Source of the DNA: Camarhynchus parvulus
Lineage: Eukaryota > Chordata > Aves > Passeriformes > Thraupidae
Length of the DNA: 64,000 bases
Direction of reading: 5' to 3'
NCBI RefSeq assembly: GCF_901933205.1
Contig: NC_044578.1
Coordinates: 13,912,501-13,976,500 of the forward strand
The first letter of the stretch is position 1; every line of letters starts with the position of its first letter. Positions 62,053-64,000 of the stretch are shown here, in pieces. The position numbers and the translations under genes are program-made. The notes under the pieces are model-generated. The model saw only the letters and a list, made by a program, of their open reading frames with translations. It did not search any database and had not been told where the DNA came from.

Positions 62053-62830
62053 CAAACCATTCCTCCCAACCAGCACAGCCCTTGTTACATGGGAAGTGTA
62101 GGAAATCTCTCTCTCCCTGAACTGTATTTTCACTCTGAAAAGCAGCCCTGTGAGTTTCCAGATGTGCTGGGCCATCGCCTTGTTAGCTGTAGGAGCAGGT
62201 GAAGGGCAGCTGCTTTCCTGTGGTGTGGGGCCCTCAGGGGGTGTGTGCTGGGCCCTGCTCTGCTCTCTGCCTCCTGTCACCATCCTGGATGGCATGGCAT
62301 GGCATGGCATGGCATGGCATGGCATGGCATGGCATGGCATGGCATGGCATGGCATGGCATGGCATGGCATGGGAGGGACACTGCTGCATGGGGCTGCACC
62401 AAAGCACATCTCTGTGCACACCCTGCAGGGGCATCCCTGGACACCTTGGGAGTGGGGCTGGACCTGGGATGGGAGGGACAGCAGAAACCTCTCTCTTGAA
62501 CTGGGCTGTCAGCACTGGCAGGTAGCAAGGGATAAGTACCCCTAAGTACTTCAGAATTGCCCTGGATTTCTGGCATTGTTGAGATAAATCATAGCATTTC
62601 TGCTCAGCTTGGGCTGAATCTTTAAAAGAGCTGAGAAAATTAGATCCAGACAGGGAGATGAATAGATCTGAGGACGGGAAGGCCTCATTTTTACATGATT
62701 CATTTTTAGAGAATTAATGAACTTTAAATCATCTTTAAATTATCTGTAACCAATAGCTTGGAAATGTTTCTAGTGCTTCTATTCATATACAGCAATTTTA
62801 TAAACAAATAAACATGTTCAAAATATGAAT
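62053..62830 (+). other. DNASE2B: DNASE2B 3' UTR
   Basis: Non-coding sequence after the stop, including the (GGCAT) repeat. The first clear poly-A hexamer, AATAAA, lies at 62807-62812. The end is inferred. Confidence 0.45.
62291..62370 (+). repeat. Pentanucleotide tandem repeat (GGCAT)16
   Basis: Sixteen perfect GGCAT units (80 bases). Because the unit is 5 bases and has no stop in any frame, it creates long false open frames on both strands that read MAWHG or PCHAM over and over. The lack of mismatches points to recent expansion and probable length variation. Confidence 0.98.
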
Positions 62831-64000
62831 AAGCAAAACAAAGAGTAACAATGGTCTGTTTATATTCTCCCTCTCCCATCTGTATAGTTATTTGTGGTTG
62901 GTTAAAATGTTTTATACCTGCCAAAGGAAAAACGGAGACAATTAGGAAAAAAATAGAAGAATATGTTTGAAGAAAGATGTTATTTAACCTACATTTTCAC
63001 ATTACAACAAAGGTGGCTGTAATTTTCAGTATCTCCAGTCTCAGGCTTAGGACCTGAAGTTTGCATGGTCTTGCTATAAAGACAAAGCTGATTTGCAAAC
63101 TCCCAAAACACTCTTGTGTTCAGATTTCAGAAGTGTATCTGTGTTTAATGTGTTCCTAAATATATTTATATGTTTCTATCTCTTTTTTTCCTGAATTGCT
63201 AATATAAACTCCAGTCTGAATATCTGGCTGTCCCACTGATACTTCTGTTTTGCTGTGTTTGTAGTTCCCACTACTGATCCTCCACGGAAGTAGGTATAAA
63301 GAAATGCCCCACAACCACAACAGGTTGCCAAAGATTTCTTTCCCTTTTCACCCTGAACAATCAGCCAAACAATGAAGTGTAAGAAGTGTCAAACTAATTA
63401 ATTTCAGAAAACACTTGTGCGTATTTCTTGAAGAGATAGAAATATTCTGTGTGATGTATAATGAAGGGAATTGTACAGGAATAGGTTTCATAATTAGCCA
63501 GTCTGGATCAAAGGTAGCTCATAGCTTGAGTCTCATGGCTCAGTGAAAATAGTTTTGTTGCTTAGATATCCTGCAAGAAATTTTTTATTTTATTTTCCCT
63601 GCATATGACCCAATAACATTAGATAAGTAATTTGTTTGATAAGGTTCTTTCTCTGATGTCTGTCAAATTATTTTACATATTTACTTCTTGTTTTGCTAGC
63701 TGTGGTCAAGCCACACCTTTTGTGGCAGCGAAAATTGCTGTGACACAGAACACTGCGCCATGGCACGGAAGGGCTTTGCTCAGATAAGCCAAGACAAAAA
63801 TTATCTTGCCTATCTTTTCATGGCAGACACTGACCTAACCTGCCTGTCTGAGCTCTTGTATCTTGCCCACAGCTTTGTGTAAGCACAACTTCAGTGCACA
63901 GGACTGGCAAGGAATCCTCTGCTGGAGACAGTGCTGGCAAGCTCACCGTGCATGTCAGAGAGCTCCTGGATCTGTGTAACAACCTGTATTTCTTGTAGTA
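62831..64000. other. Intergenic region after DNASE2B
   Basis: AT-rich sequence without a recognisable gene or repeat. In human the next gene is RPF1; none of its exons was recognised here. Confidence 0.5.

Noticed and set aside
61882..62576. Open frames of up to 179 codons around 62.3 kb on both strands
   Set aside because: Created by the GGCAT repeat, which has no stop in any frame; the minus-strand frame also runs antisense to DNASE2B exon 6.

Overview
The window is nuclear DNA of a bird, or less likely another reptile. It holds spliced vertebrate genes with short introns, a CR1 retrotransposon of the avian type, and a urate oxidase gene with the cysteine-rich character reported for birds and reptiles. 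The species cannot be named from the sequence. The gene order PRKACB - SAMD13 - UOX (reverse) - DNASE2B matches human chromosome 1p31.1, so the block is an old syntenic segment.

Layout: 1-15.2 kb is the 3' part of PRKACB (seven coding exons from catalytic-subunit residue 79 to the stop, then a 2.2 kb 3' UTR), with a 5'-truncated CR1 in its last intron. From 15.2 to 25.5 kb is intergenic DNA with poly-A, a small CR1 tail, an isolated CpG-rich spot with a ZNF143-type motif (23.1 kb) and an LTR-like fragment (25.1 kb). A CpG island at 25.6-26.2 kb is the probable promoter of SAMD13, whose coding exons lie at 27.3, 31.4 and 36.3 kb. The last SAMD13 intron contains a decayed, intronless DNAJB6-like retrocopy. 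From 37.5 to 44.7 kb I see no gene. Seven coding exons of urate oxidase lie on the minus strand from 51.6 down to 45.1 kb; the first, very short coding exon was not found. DNASE2B starts 1.3 kb beyond on the plus strand and is complete (six coding exons, 362 codons). A perfect (GGCAT)16 tandem repeat lies in its presumed 3' UTR.

How the genes work: PRKACB is a cAMP-dependent kinase catalytic subunit, SAMD13 a small SAM-domain protein, and DNASE2B an acid nuclease of the DNase II family known for DNA removal in lens fibre cells. These three look intact over the parts visible. The most notable locus is the urate oxidase. Its reading frame is open through every exon found, yet it carries 17 cysteines, has Phe where uricases have the catalytic His, and ends in a C-terminal extension with no peroxisomal targeting signal. 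This fits a repurposed protein rather than a liver uricase, in line with the cysteine-rich urate oxidase (CRUOX) that I recall being described in chicken.
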